Shown: positions 43,712 to 51,475 of the stretch, one piece after another
Numbering within the stretch: the stretch's first letter is position 1
How the letters are laid out: each line of letters begins with the position of its first letter
Source of the DNA: Superficieibacter sp. HKU1
Lineage (GTDB): Bacteria > Pseudomonadota > Gammaproteobacteria > Enterobacterales > Enterobacteriaceae
Length of the DNA: 64,000 nt
NCBI RefSeq assembly: GCF_029319185.1
Contig: NZ_CP119754.1
Location: 3,410,001 to 3,474,000 of the forward strand
Direction of reading: 5' to 3'
Position numbers and translations under genes: made by a program
Notes under the pieces: model-generated
Databases searched by the model: none
The model's input: the letters and a program-made list of their open reading frames with translations, nothing else
Told to the model about the DNA's origin: nothing

Positions 43712-43968
43712 TTAAATAAAATTTTTCAGCTGCATTATCTGGCGATTTCGTGATGTCACTATCGCCAGAGCTTTTAACACTTGCCACACTCTCGCAGTGG
43801 CTGCGCTCATGCCCTTGAGTCGCTGTCGCTCAATAGCCGCTAATAACCGGTACGCGTCTGGCGTTCGCGCTGCTTTACCGGCACACCCATTTCTTCATTA
43901 ACCCTCACCAGCGGTATGTTGCAGTTTGGACTTGCATCTGGCTCTCTAATCGGAGACTCGGGGCCGCA
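43712..43968 (-). pseudogene. possible frameshifted small phage gene
   Basis: On the minus strand one frame reads ASPNCNIPLVRVNEEMGVPV and then runs into a stop, while the next frame opens at the same place with ARTPDAYRLLAAIERQRLKG and MSAATARVWQVLKALAIV. The two halves join smoothly if one base is lost near GTAAAGCAGCGCG (about 43870), which suggests a gene broken by a frameshift. I do not recognise the family. Confidence 0.28.
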
Positions 43969-44019
43969 TCATGACTGCGTCTTGCATGAACGGTCTCACC
44001 GCTTTACTGCTTCATGGGA

Positions 44020-44490
44020 TCACCTCATACATTGTTGGAGGACATACTGCTGTAACCCAGTCAGTTGCTTTGTGACGGTTTCGATTCGCTCTCTGAGGGT
44101 GAAATAATCCCGTTCAGCGGCGTCAGTAAGTCGGGGGCTGGTGCCATCATCCACGCTGGTGGTGCCGGGCGTTCCGTTCGCTCTGCAGGTGGCGTTGAGT
44201 TGCAGCCGCTTACGCCCAGCAGCAACATCACGTTCAAGCTGGTCAATAGTCGCTTTGGCATCTGCCAGTTCTCCGTAATATTTCGCATCGAGCGCTGCGA
44301 CGTCGCGCTGGCGCACTTTCATATCGTTAATGGTGTCGTTCGCCAGCACCAGGTCGCCCTTCGCTTTATCGCGCTGCTCTTTATAGGCAATGGCATTATC
44401 GCGGTAGTGATTGACCGCCCAGCCAAGCGCCACAAGCAGGCCAGCAACCAGCAGCGCACCGATAAGTTTTGCTTTAAAGGTCATTTTCAC
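44020..44490 (-). CDS. Rz: inner spanin Rz
   Basis: The 156-residue product has one N-terminal membrane anchor (AKLIGALLVAGLLVALGWAV) and a long periplasmic helical region (about 35-150). Rz and Rz1 span the periplasm and fuse the membranes in the last step of lysis. It overlaps the endolysin end by 17 bases. Rz1 is nested inside it in another frame. Confidence 0.92.
   Translation of the reverse strand: MKMTFKAKLIGALLVAGLLVALGWAVNHYRDNAIAYKEQRDKAKGDLVLANDTINDMKVRQRDVAALDAKYYGELADAKATIDQLERDVAAGRKRLQLNATCRANGTPGTTSVDDGTSPRLTDAAERDYFTLRERIETVTKQLTGLQQYVLQQCMR
44061..44261 (-). CDS. Rz1: outer spanin Rz1, nested in Rz
   Basis: A 66-residue frame inside Rz, shifted by one, starts MPKRLLTSLNVMLLLGVSGC, a lipoprotein signal with its lipobox Cys, and continues Pro-rich (TPPAERTERPAPPAW). 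This is the standard Rz1 lipoprotein that sits in the outer membrane and binds Rz. Confidence 0.87.
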   Translation of the reverse strand: MPKRLLTSLNVMLLLGVSGCNSTPPAERTERPAPPAWMMAPAPDLLTPLNGIISPSESESKPSQSN

Positions 44491-44977
44491 CTTCCGCCAG
44501 GCACATGGAGCGCTCCATCTCGCGCCGGTTCTGCAGTCCCTTCCACTTCATGCCACCAGCGTAAACCCAGCGGCGCATCTCTTCACAGGCACCGGCATGG
44601 TCGCCCTTATTGAGTTTCCGCAGCAGGGTGGATTTAGAGAACGCATCGGAGCCGACATTAAAGACGAAGCTGTAGAGCGCCGCGCGCTGATACTCGCCCA
44701 CCGGCACCTTTACCAGCTGGTCAACGGTGCGCTTTGCCGGCTGCAGGTCTTTCCACAACAGGGCATCACATTCCCGGTCGGTATAGGTTTTGAGCCGGAC
44801 GATATCGCGCCCGGTATGACCGTCGCAGACCGTCCAGACGCCAGCCACATCCTTATAGGCTTCGTACTTCCGTCCCTCCACACCGTCATGGCCGCCAAGA
44901 AAAGCCGTGGCAATGAGCATCGCGCCGCCGCCCGCAGCAGCGATGAGTTTATTACGCAGACTGCTGGTCATCGGCAT
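44474..44977 (-). CDS. SAR endolysin, GH24 lysozyme
   Basis: The ATG at 44977 has GGAG nine bases upstream and gives 167 residues. An N-terminal weak membrane segment (LIAAAGGGAMLIATAFL) is a signal-arrest-release anchor. The T4-lysozyme-type catalytic set is present: Glu in DGVEGRKYEAY, then CDGHTGRD with the Thr. It cuts peptidoglycan after release from the membrane. It follows the holin by one base. Confidence 0.92.
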   Translation of the reverse strand: MPMTSSLRNKLIAAAGGGAMLIATAFLGGHDGVEGRKYEAYKDVAGVWTVCDGHTGRDIVRLKTYTDRECDALLWKDLQPAKRTVDQLVKVPVGEYQRAALYSFVFNVGSDAFSKSTLLRKLNKGDHAGACEEMRRWVYAGGMKWKGLQNRREMERSMCLAEGENDL

Positions 44978-44978
44978 A

Positions 44979-45218
44979 TCAGTCATCTCCAACTTTTACC
45001 GTCGGGCCGTATTTCTCCAGCGCCCTGACCTGGGCATTGGCGACCTTTCGTTTGAAGTACCAGTTAATAAGCCCGGTGATGACAATGCCCGCGATACCAG
45101 CCAGCACGCCGACGGCACTCCATTCATCAGGGCTCAGTTTTGTCAGAACACCGTTCAGGATGGTGCCGCCGGAAGTGCCGAGCGCGACACCGGTTACGAG
45201 TTTGCTCATATGGGACAT
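44979..45218 (-). CDS. class II holin
   Basis: The ATG at 45218 follows GGAGGTGAGAGAC and gives 79 residues starting MSHMSKLVTGVALGTSGG. Two membrane segments (about 5-25 and 38-55) and a basic C-terminus fit class II holins of the pinholin-like kind paired with SAR endolysins. It times lysis by depolarising the membrane. Confidence 0.87.
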   Translation of the reverse strand: MSHMSKLVTGVALGTSGGTILNGVLTKLSPDEWSAVGVLAGIAGIVITGLINWYFKRKVANAQVRALEKYGPTVKVGDD

Positions 45219-45263
45219 GTCTCTCACCTCCGCTGAGGGGAAGTGTTTCAGGGGAAAATGGAT

Positions 45264-45424
45264 AAAAAAAAAGCCTGCATTGCAGGCTTGTGAGATATTT
45301 TTTTGGCTTGTGGTGCCGGGTGCCTCCCGGTAAGTTCGAGCCAGCGACTGAAACTTGCGTGTTAGGTTGTCTTACTGTTAACCGGTTGCTGATTACGCCC
45401 CTCCGCTCAGGGGGATTCACCACA
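45264..45424 (-). ncRNA. candidate phage small RNA A
   Basis: On the minus strand, TAAGAT (45435-45430) could be a -10 with a start near 45424. The RNA would open TGTGGTGAATCCCCCTGAG, hold the stem CCCCT/AGGGG, a variable centre, then CCGGGAGGCACCCGGCACCACA (stem CCGGG/CCCGG), and end in GCCTGCAATGCAGGC with nine T. The ends TGTGGTG and CACCACA can pair and close the molecule. It is about 160 bases long and paralogous to unit B. Confidence 0.6.
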
Positions 45425-45508
45425 AAAGAATCTTATCCCATTTCGCTGTAATCGCCTGTTTATGAGGCTAAAAAAGGCACCCTACCGCACGATGTGTTAA
45501 AGATGGCT

Positions 45509-45681
45509 AAAAAGCCTGCTTGTAAAAGCAGGCCAGAAGTAGCAAAGCAAATATGACTGTCGGTGTAATTGGTATGTGGTGCCGGGTGCCTCCCGGTGGA
45601 TCTGCCCCAGTCAGCAGATCCGCGATGTTGAATAATCAAAAAACTTACTGGTCGCCCCGCCGCACAGGGGGATTCACCACA
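45509..45681 (-). ncRNA. candidate phage small RNA B
   Basis: The same design as unit A: the 5' end TGTGGTGAATCCCCCTGTG, the 3' segment CGGGAGGCACCCGGCACCAC, and a terminator GCCTGCTTTTACAAGCAGGC with five T at 45533-45509. The centre, including GCGGATCTGCTGACTGGGGC, is unlike that of A. About 173 bases. A strong promoter lies at 45685-45715. No convincing ORF is inside. Confidence 0.65.
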
Positions 45682-45684
45682 ACT

Positions 45685-45715
45685 ACATTAGCCACTAAAT
45701 AATTCACTTTGTCAA
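45685..45715 (-). promoter_or_regulatory. promoter of small RNA B
   Basis: On the minus strand a perfect TTGACA (45715-45710) precedes TAATGT (45690-45685) at 19 bases, or CTAATG at 18. The expected start falls on the first base of the TGTGGTG closing stem. Confidence 0.6.
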
Positions 45716-45736
45716 AGGCACCAGGAGATGCCTTTT
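45714..45736. terminator. hairpin upstream of RNA B promoter
   Basis: AAAGGCA and TGCCTTTT pair around eight bases. On the minus strand it would end transcripts coming from Q just before the RNA B promoter. Confidence 0.45.
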
Positions 45737-45862
45737 GCACAGTGTAATCACTGGATTCAACCAAACCCCAGGGTTATGCTGGAACTTCAGCGCGCCCGTG
45801 GTAGCACACGGACGAACTCAACATATGAGGGATGGCTGATTACCTCTGTTCAAGGAAAAATA

Positions 45863-46324
45863 ATGGCTATAAATATTCCCGTATATTTTATGACCGATGA
45901 TGGTGAGATTTCACTAACTCCAGTTCATAAGGCTGTACCCGTTATTCCGATTACATTTACCGCTGCAGACAAAGACAACTTAAACACCGCCCCTAATCCA
46001 GAGAAACATAAATACACTATGGTTTTGCTTGATACTGGTGCGACTGGTTGTTTTATTGATGAAAGTTTTGCTGATGATCTTGACATGCCAGTAATCAAAG
46101 AAATTAATGTTCTCGGAGCCACGTCGACTATCAAATCAACTGTACGTGCGACAGTAATGTGTTTTACGGACGATGGAAGATTATTCAGGCAAGAAGTTTC
46201 AACTGCACCGTTATCTGCTAATGGTAGAAAATTTCTTGCGGCATTCGGAATGGAGTTTCTGGAGCATTGCTCGTTAACCCTTGATTTCGAAAATAATAAA
46301 TTTGAGTTATTATTTAACAGCTAA
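45863..46324 (+). CDS. retropepsin-like aspartic protease
   Basis: The ATG at 45863 has AAGGA upstream and gives 153 residues. The catalytic motif is clear: YTMVLLDTGATGCFIDESFA (about residue 55), followed by the flap-like LGATSTIKST and a C-terminal hydrophobic-hydrophobic-Gly region (FLAAFGMEFLEHCSLTLDF). Retropepsins act as dimers, one DTG per chain. The gene is opposite to the late genes and AT-rich, as for a cargo gene expressed in the lysogen. The substrate is unknown. Confidence 0.8.
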   Translation: MAINIPVYFMTDDGEISLTPVHKAVPVIPITFTAADKDNLNTAPNPEKHKYTMVLLDTGATGCFIDESFADDLDMPVIKEINVLGATSTIKSTVRATVMCFTDDGRLFRQEVSTAPLSANGRKFLAAFGMEFLEHCSLTLDFENNKFELLFNS

Positions 46325-46559
46325 TCCATACCAGTAACAAAATCACCTCAGTGTTTTCGTTTTTAATACCAGTAGGCGGCTTGTCCCTCAAAGAGTCATG
46401 CCGCTGAATGCCAGTATCAATCAAATTTAAAACCACTAATTTCACATTTTTTTTACATATATTGCATTCTAAAATTTCAACATGTTGAGCCAACGTCAAC
46501 TTTTCATCGACCTTGTCAACCTGACACTCAAGCTGCTGAATACGTTCTTCCTGTGTCAT
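46314..46559 (-). CDS. hypothetical protein, 81 aa, coiled coil with Cys pair
   Basis: The ATG at 46559 follows GAGGTGAAA and starts MTQEERIQQLECQVDKVDEK, a coiled coil, then EILECNICKKNV with a CxxC. The end (LLLVWISC) is hydrophobic. It overlaps the end of the aspartic protease gene by eleven bases on the opposite strand. Family not recognised. Confidence 0.5.
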   Translation of the reverse strand: MTQEERIQQLECQVDKVDEKLTLAQHVEILECNICKKNVKLVVLNLIDTGIQRHDSLRDKPPTGIKNENTEVILLLVWISC

Positions 46560-46659
46560 TTTCACCTCAACAAAATCTTTATTTCGAAGCATCTAGCTAA
46601 AAGGCCCGCCGAAGCGAGCCTTTAGAACACATTCCCTATGGTTCGTCCTATAGTTTTAC

Positions 46660-47154
46660 TTATTCATCTGCTTTTGTTTTTTTGCCAAGAGGTTCACTTT
46701 CAATCTTTAAAATAATTGACTGTTTCACCATCTCACTAAAAGCCTTTAAATCATCAGAATTATGAATGGTTACAGAGACATTATTATTCTGATTATCTGC
46801 CAACAGGACATAGACTAATTTACCATCCATTACATGCACGTTAATTCGCGTAACCACTGGCCGAGGTAACGGAGGTTCATCATCAATCACTGTATATAAT
46901 TCAAATGTCGCGCCATCGACTTTATCAATTGTGAGGCTATCAAATGAATGACCCCAACTACCATTCTTATTTATTACATATACATATGGATGATGCGTAT
47001 GACTCTCTGTTTGAAACGACTCAGCGGGTAACTCCAGTGAATTAATATAAATCACTATAAAATTATTTATAGAGGTGAGTATTAACTCTTTATACTGATG
47101 CCTATTGCCTTTTAGCTCTGCCCTTTTATTTTTAAAATCTTTAAACGTAATCAT
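46660..47154 (-). CDS. hypothetical protein, 164 aa
   Basis: The ATG at 47154 starts MITFKDFKNKRAELKGNRHQ. The product is a soluble alpha/beta protein with no signal peptide; a stretch FELYTVIDDEPPLPRPVVTR and KLVYVLLADNQNNNVSVTIH suggests beta sandwich structure. It is AT-rich and is the first gene behind the tR'-like terminator, before the lysis genes. Eighteen extra upstream codons lack a good ribosome site. Family not recognised. Confidence 0.55.
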   Translation of the reverse strand: MITFKDFKNKRAELKGNRHQYKELILTSINNFIVIYINSLELPAESFQTESHTHHPYVYVINKNGSWGHSFDSLTIDKVDGATFELYTVIDDEPPLPRPVVTRINVHVMDGKLVYVLLADNQNNNVSVTIHNSDDLKAFSEMVKQSIILKIESEPLGKKTKADE

Positions 47155-47244
47155 ACTATTTCTCTTTTCAAATTTCCTCGATAACAGTATGCCACGATAA
47201 ATCGTCACGAAAAGGTAGACAGCTTGATTATGTGCAGTGCAACC

Positions 47245-47271
47245 AACAAAAAAACCCGCCAGTGGCGGGTT
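47245..47271 (-). terminator. tR'-like terminator below Q
   Basis: On the minus strand AACCCGCC ACT GGCGGGTT followed by seven T lies about 40 bases after the predicted late start. Q-modified polymerase would read through it. Confidence 0.8.
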
Positions 47272-47312
47272 TAGTGCGAAGTATCTCTTGGGCGCTATAC
47301 TCCACGATTTAA

Positions 47313-47342
47313 AGCATACACGACAACTTCGGACAAAAGCAA
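47313..47342 (-). promoter_or_regulatory. late promoter pR'-like
   Basis: On the minus strand TTGCTT (47342-47337), 18 bases and TATGCT (47318-47313) lie just after the Q stop, with the terminator at 47271-47245 downstream. This is the order of lambdoid pR'-tR'. Confidence 0.6.
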
Positions 47343-47361
47343 GTTCTACGCTGCGAAATTT

Positions 47362-48165
47362 CTAAATATTGCTCTTATCATCACGAAAGCTGGTTGCAGC
47401 CTCAAAGGCGGTTTCAGCTCTCTGTTCCTGTCGATGGCAAAAATCCACCAGCAGCTCCAGAAATGGCTTCCAGTTGCGGGTCCATGTTCTGACATGCAGA
47501 TCCGGGACGCGCTTCAAAATCGCCCTGTATGCAGCAGTTGAGGGTAATGAAGAATAACCATTACCATCACACCGCTCACATTTTTTAAACACTGGTGCGC
47601 CATGTTCTTTGGTCGCTTTGCGGTCGAGCACTTCCCCTTTCCCACCACAACGACAACGGGCATAAATAACCCCCTTCCCATTGCATGCGCCGCAGATATG
47701 CTTTACCAGTTCACGCTTAATTTTTGCTGGTACCGCCTCGACACCTTCGGAATTGATAATACCTGGATGTTTAACCACATCTTCATATAGTGATGTAAAG
47801 CCGGTACCACTACAGTTGTGACACGTCACGCTGGTGGCCGCCGATCGTGAGTATTCAGCAAAGGCAAACTGCGCCAGCACCAGCATACATTGGCCAAATT
47901 CACCGCCAGCTGCTTTGCGCACGTTTTTTGGTGCGGTGTCAATTGCATATCGGGCCAGCGCCTGAACAGCCAGTTGCTCATCACTTTTACTGACACCAGC
48001 TTTACCCAAATATGCAGCCAGACCAAAGCGTGCCTTACTGCTGGTGGTGCCTAATGCCGCCATGATATCGTTGCCGGTAAGTCGATCAGGGCCTGTACTA
48101 CTGGCCGTGTCGTTAATATGCATACTTTGCGGGCTAAAATGTTTGAGTGCTGCTTCCAGTTTCAT
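47362..48165 (-). CDS. Q: late antiterminator Q-like protein
   Basis: The 267-residue product has two zinc-binding Cys clusters (TCHNCSGTGF; HICGACNGKG with ARCRCGGKG and CERCDGNG) and a C-terminal helical region (AYRAILKRVPDLHVRTWTRN), as in the lambdoid antitermination Q family. Q loads on polymerase at pR' and allows late transcription. It overlaps the primase by four bases, and pR'-tR'-like signals follow. Confidence 0.8.
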   Translation of the reverse strand: MKLEAALKHFSPQSMHINDTASSTGPDRLTGNDIMAALGTTSSKARFGLAAYLGKAGVSKSDEQLAVQALARYAIDTAPKNVRKAAGGEFGQCMLVLAQFAFAEYSRSAATSVTCHNCSGTGFTSLYEDVVKHPGIINSEGVEAVPAKIKRELVKHICGACNGKGVIYARCRCGGKGEVLDRKATKEHGAPVFKKCERCDGNGYSSLPSTAAYRAILKRVPDLHVRTWTRNWKPFLELLVDFCHRQEQRAETAFEAATSFRDDKSNI

Positions 48166-49133
48166 GCGGCCTCCTGCTGTTTTTTATAGAAAACCAGCTC
48201 ACGAACCTGATCGCCGTTCATAAGCATATTGTTGAAATCATCGTGATCCGGCCAGTACACGCTTACGCGCTCCAGGTCGTTCTTTGCCAGCAAATTGGCA
48301 TGGGCGCATTCGTAGGCCGCAGCCAGCCCGGTGGCACTGTTCTCGTCACGGTCGGCAAAAATAATCAGGTGCTTAACGCCTGAAGGGACGCGGAACTTTT
48401 TCATGAAGCCGCTATTGATTGTTGCCCAAGTGTTTACCTTGTAAATTTGGTGAGCAGACAACGCCGTTTCGATGCCTTCAGCGATGCCCAGAGTAGTGGA
48501 GACGGGAAACATTCTGATCGCAACTGAACGCGCATAATCCAGGTAGTTATCTTCCTGTAATGATTTGAGACGCTTGGCGCTGGAACCGATGTCTGCTTTT
48601 TTGGCTCCATCAAGCAAGGTCTGGTGCAGGTAGCACAATTCCCCTTTATCATCTGTAGCCAGAGAATAAAGAGACTGAAACACGCGCCCGTTATGTCTCT
48701 GTTTATCGTTAAATCGGATCGCCTCAGCAGGCAGGTTGAATATTCCACGATAATTTAGATAGTCAGCTCCGGTTGTACCACGCAGCGCCACCAGCTTCGA
48801 AAACTTGCTCAGCACGCGACTGCGCAGACTAGCAGCATTACTGATCACCGGAATTTTCACACGCTGAAAATTATTACCGATCAAACGGTCTATTTCGGTG
48901 CAAATCTCATTAAATGGCTTCCCCTGTGTCAGGGTGACAAGCTTCATGCCGTCACCGCTGCCGCAGATGCAGATCCAAGTCCCGGCACCATTACGATCAT
49001 CAATGCGGAATTTTCCGCGAGCACTGCATACAGGACACTTACCTTTGAAGTGATTTTTTCCTGTAATTGGTGGCAGGCGGTAATGCTTGAAAATCATGGC
49101 CCACTGGCCCTTTGCTGCTTCTGCTGTTTTCAT
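48162..49133 (-). CDS. phage DNA primase, zinc finger plus Toprim
   Basis: The 323-residue product has an N-terminal zinc finger (GKCPVCSARGKF, WICICGSG) and a Toprim domain with TLGIAEGIETALSA and LIIFADRDEN, as in P4 alpha-type and DnaG-like primases. It makes primers for phage replication, paired with the helicase upstream (four-base overlap). This pair takes the place of lambda O and P. Confidence 0.9.
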   Translation of the reverse strand: MKTAEAAKGQWAMIFKHYRLPPITGKNHFKGKCPVCSARGKFRIDDRNGAGTWICICGSGDGMKLVTLTQGKPFNEICTEIDRLIGNNFQRVKIPVISNAASLRSRVLSKFSKLVALRGTTGADYLNYRGIFNLPAEAIRFNDKQRHNGRVFQSLYSLATDDKGELCYLHQTLLDGAKKADIGSSAKRLKSLQEDNYLDYARSVAIRMFPVSTTLGIAEGIETALSAHQIYKVNTWATINSGFMKKFRVPSGVKHLIIFADRDENSATGLAAAYECAHANLLAKNDLERVSVYWPDHDDFNNMLMNGDQVRELVFYKKQQEAA

Positions 49134-50761
49134 GCCTGCACTCGCTTAGATAATTCCTGTCTTATGTCACTAATCCGGTCTAAAGCTTGTTGAACTTTTG
49201 GAGCAATGGGCTTCTGCTGTTGTTCATTAATCATCTGCCCGCGTTGCTCTTTTTCTCGCCGTTTAACAAAAGCGATCTGTTTATGTTTGATGAAGTTAGA
49301 AACCACGGGAGTAATTTCCATTGGGTAGTCACTTAAATTTCTGGGCCATTCGTTAAAACGCTCGCGAAATGTATTTGCACACCAGCCATCACTCACTGGC
49401 TTTTTGCCCAGCGATACTCGCTGGCGCTGATAGAACTTGATTTGACTCCACCAGGCTTGTTTCTCAGCCGTTGTCGGTTGTGGCTGAACTTTCCCCAGCT
49501 TCTTGAGCTTGCGACCAGAATCAGTATCAATGTCCTCACCTGCCAGGGGCTTATGCCCACATTTTGGGCAGACGTAGACGCCAGCTGGTTTCATGTAGTG
49601 GCATTGCGAGCATTCATGCGGCAGCTTCTCTTCGCGTTCTTCAGCTGCGCGGCGCGGGCTTTCCTCCATACCGTCAGATTTACCGGGGAGATCGTCATAC
49701 TCGATAGAGTCCGGATATCCCAGGCGGTGCACAGTGCCGCTGTGATCAAAGATGAGGCAGGTTTCTTTACCAGGAGCTATGCGCAAACCACGCCCGATCG
49801 CCTGCAACCAGCGAATTTCACTTTTGGTTGGCCTGGCATAAATGATGCAACGAACGTCGCTATCGAAGCCGGCCACGAGCACGCCAACACTGACAATGAT
49901 TTTTGTCGCACCCTTTTCAAAGCGGTGAATGATTGTCTGCCGTTCGTCCGCTGGCGTATCAGCGGTCATGACCTCAGCGTTAACACCCGCCTGGTTAAAC
50001 TGGATTGTCAGGAAATTGGCGTGGTTTACGTTGACGCAGAATGCAATTGTCGGCAGGTCCCGGCCATTTTCCAGCCAGTTCTGTACGATGTCGCCCACCA
50101 GCGTCGAGCCGCACATGATCTCCGCCAGTTGTGCTTCGTTGTAGTCAGTGCCGAACTGCAGCGATGGGCAAGTTTTAACCCCTTTCAGATCCGGCTTAGT
50201 CGGTGCGTAAAATTCGTATTTGCTCAGATCACCGCGCTGAATCAGCTCGCCGATAGTGGTTGGCTTAATCAGTCGTTCATAGTATTTGCCCAGGAACGGG
50301 GAAAAGGGTGTACCCGACAGGCCGATAACTTTCACACCTTTAGCCCGCAGGCGTTCGATATCCTGAAGGATGCGTTTTTTGCGCAGGTGCGCTTCGTCGA
50401 TAATCAGCAGATCGATGTCGTCAGGAAACACTCGACGAATCAGTGTGTCGGTGCTGGCAATCTGAATTTTCAGAGACGGATCATAGTTCGGGTGATCCGC
50501 CCAGATATAACCGATTTCGTCACCCGGCAACCCATACTCAACAAAGCGATTTGCAGTTTGAGTAATAAGAATCTGGTATGGGGCGCAAAACATTACTCGC
50601 ATGCCACGGCTGACGAAACCGGCAACGATGAAGGCGGCCAGTCCTGTTTTACCGCTGCCAGTCGGAGCGTAAACCATGAAGCTGTCGTGTGCCTTCCAGT
50701 TACGGCGCAACATATTAAGCGCGCGCTCCTGTGCAAAATTCGGTGTGATCGTCAGCTGCAT
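49130..50761 (-). CDS. superfamily 2 DEAD/DEAH helicase
   Basis: The 543-residue product has motif I YAPTGSGKTGLAAF (about residue 30), motif II LLIIDEAHLRKK, motif III GLSGTPFSPF and motif VI QAIGRGLRIAPG, plus a zinc ribbon (CSQCHYMKPAGVYVCPKCG). It is a UvrB/RecQ-like SF2 helicase used by phages with a primase partner for replication. Its start overlaps a 19-residue leader frame. Confidence 0.92.
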   Translation of the reverse strand: MQLTITPNFAQERALNMLRRNWKAHDSFMVYAPTGSGKTGLAAFIVAGFVSRGMRVMFCAPYQILITQTANRFVEYGLPGDEIGYIWADHPNYDPSLKIQIASTDTLIRRVFPDDIDLLIIDEAHLRKKRILQDIERLRAKGVKVIGLSGTPFSPFLGKYYERLIKPTTIGELIQRGDLSKYEFYAPTKPDLKGVKTCPSLQFGTDYNEAQLAEIMCGSTLVGDIVQNWLENGRDLPTIAFCVNVNHANFLTIQFNQAGVNAEVMTADTPADERQTIIHRFEKGATKIIVSVGVLVAGFDSDVRCIIYARPTKSEIRWLQAIGRGLRIAPGKETCLIFDHSGTVHRLGYPDSIEYDDLPGKSDGMEESPRRAAEEREEKLPHECSQCHYMKPAGVYVCPKCGHKPLAGEDIDTDSGRKLKKLGKVQPQPTTAEKQAWWSQIKFYQRQRVSLGKKPVSDGWCANTFRERFNEWPRNLSDYPMEITPVVSNFIKHKQIAFVKRREKEQRGQMINEQQQKPIAPKVQQALDRISDIRQELSKRVQA

Positions 50762-50811
50762 TGTGCGGACCCCGTGGTAATGAGATAATCATTTTGTGAT
50801 GTGGTTTGCAT
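50752..50811 (-). CDS. leader peptide coupled to the helicase gene
   Basis: An ATG at 50811, eight bases after GAGGGG, opens 19 codons (MQTTSQNDYLITTGSAQCS) whose stop overlaps the helicase start (50761) by ten bases. The helicase ATG itself lacks a strong ribosome site, so coupling through this frame is plausible. It could instead be a chance ORF. Confidence 0.4.
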   Translation of the reverse strand: MQTTSQNDYLITTGSAQCS

Positions 50812-51180
50812 GTATTTCCCCCTCACATGGCTGGTGGCCTCCCCAAAGGCTGCCAGCCTCCCTTATGATTCAGCTCCCCTGAAAATTACTCTTCCAGAAA
50901 GAACCCTCTTAACATTTGACTGCTGCGTACTACTTAGCTGATACAGACGTTTTTTTAAAAACCCCTTTAAGACAGAGATCTACTTAACTTATGGATCTCT
51001 CCTGTTGGAAAAGGACACGGTTCCAGCCCCTACACCCAATCCCCCCTTACCCCCCTTTCCCTCTTCCCCATAAAAACGTACTACTTACCTAGTACATACG
51101 GGGGTTGAGTTAGTGTGTTGCCAACCTGAACAGGCACCTTTAAGCCTGTTTAAGTCCGGGTACCTTTAAACCCGTAACAT
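50812..51180. other. non-coding region between cII-position gene and helicase
   Basis: No convincing gene is seen. The region holds a strong hairpin at 50829-50858 (GGCTGG/CCAGCC outer stem), two exact copies of CGTACTACTTA (50926-50936 and 51077-51087), a long pyrimidine tract on the plus strand (about 51031-51071) and two similar words, GCACCTTTAAGCCTG and GTACCTTTAAACCCG (about 51134 and 51160). A replication origin or a leader region is possible. Confidence 0.35.
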
Positions 51181-51465
51181 TCAGGAACGCGTTGGCGTTC
51201 CGGCCAGGGGAGGTTCGGCGGTATACCCCTGCAAAGCCCTGCCCTGGTTCTTCACAAAAAGACGGAGCCGGGTATTTGCTTCATGCCTTGCCCGGTTGTC
51301 TTTTCGGTATGAAACTGGCTCAGCATCGAAAGTTTCCTGATACACCGCCGCATAACGTTGAATTGCTTTTTGCCTTGCAGTGGGAGTCAGGCTATGTAAC
51401 TGCTCCTGAATCCACTCGGAATCTGCCTGGCAAAAAGATGACGGTAATTCCAGTTGAGAAATCAC
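51181..51465 (-). CDS. phage protein in cII/O position
   Basis: A GTG at 51465 with AAGGA upstream gives 94 residues, VISQLELPSSFCQADSEW onward, a helical protein rich in Arg and Gln (RQKAIQRYAAVYQETFDAEP). It follows cro by ten bases. Proteins of this kind are common in the early right operon of enterobacterial prophages and are often called replication-associated, but I cannot name a function. A longer frame upstream overlaps cro. Confidence 0.6.
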   Translation of the reverse strand: MISQLELPSSFCQADSEWIQEQLHSLTPTARQKAIQRYAAVYQETFDAEPVSYRKDNRARHEANTRLRLFVKNQGRALQGYTAEPPLAGTPTRS

Positions 51466-51475
51466 ATTCAGTCCT

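Noticed and set aside
43475..43753. 92-codon plus-strand frame near the broken genes
   Set aside because: It overlaps the Acb2-like remnant antisense, has no ribosome site and no phage-like composition.
49442..50788. 448-codon open frame opposite the helicase
   Set aside because: Antisense to a helicase with complete SF2 motifs; no ribosome site or domain of its own.
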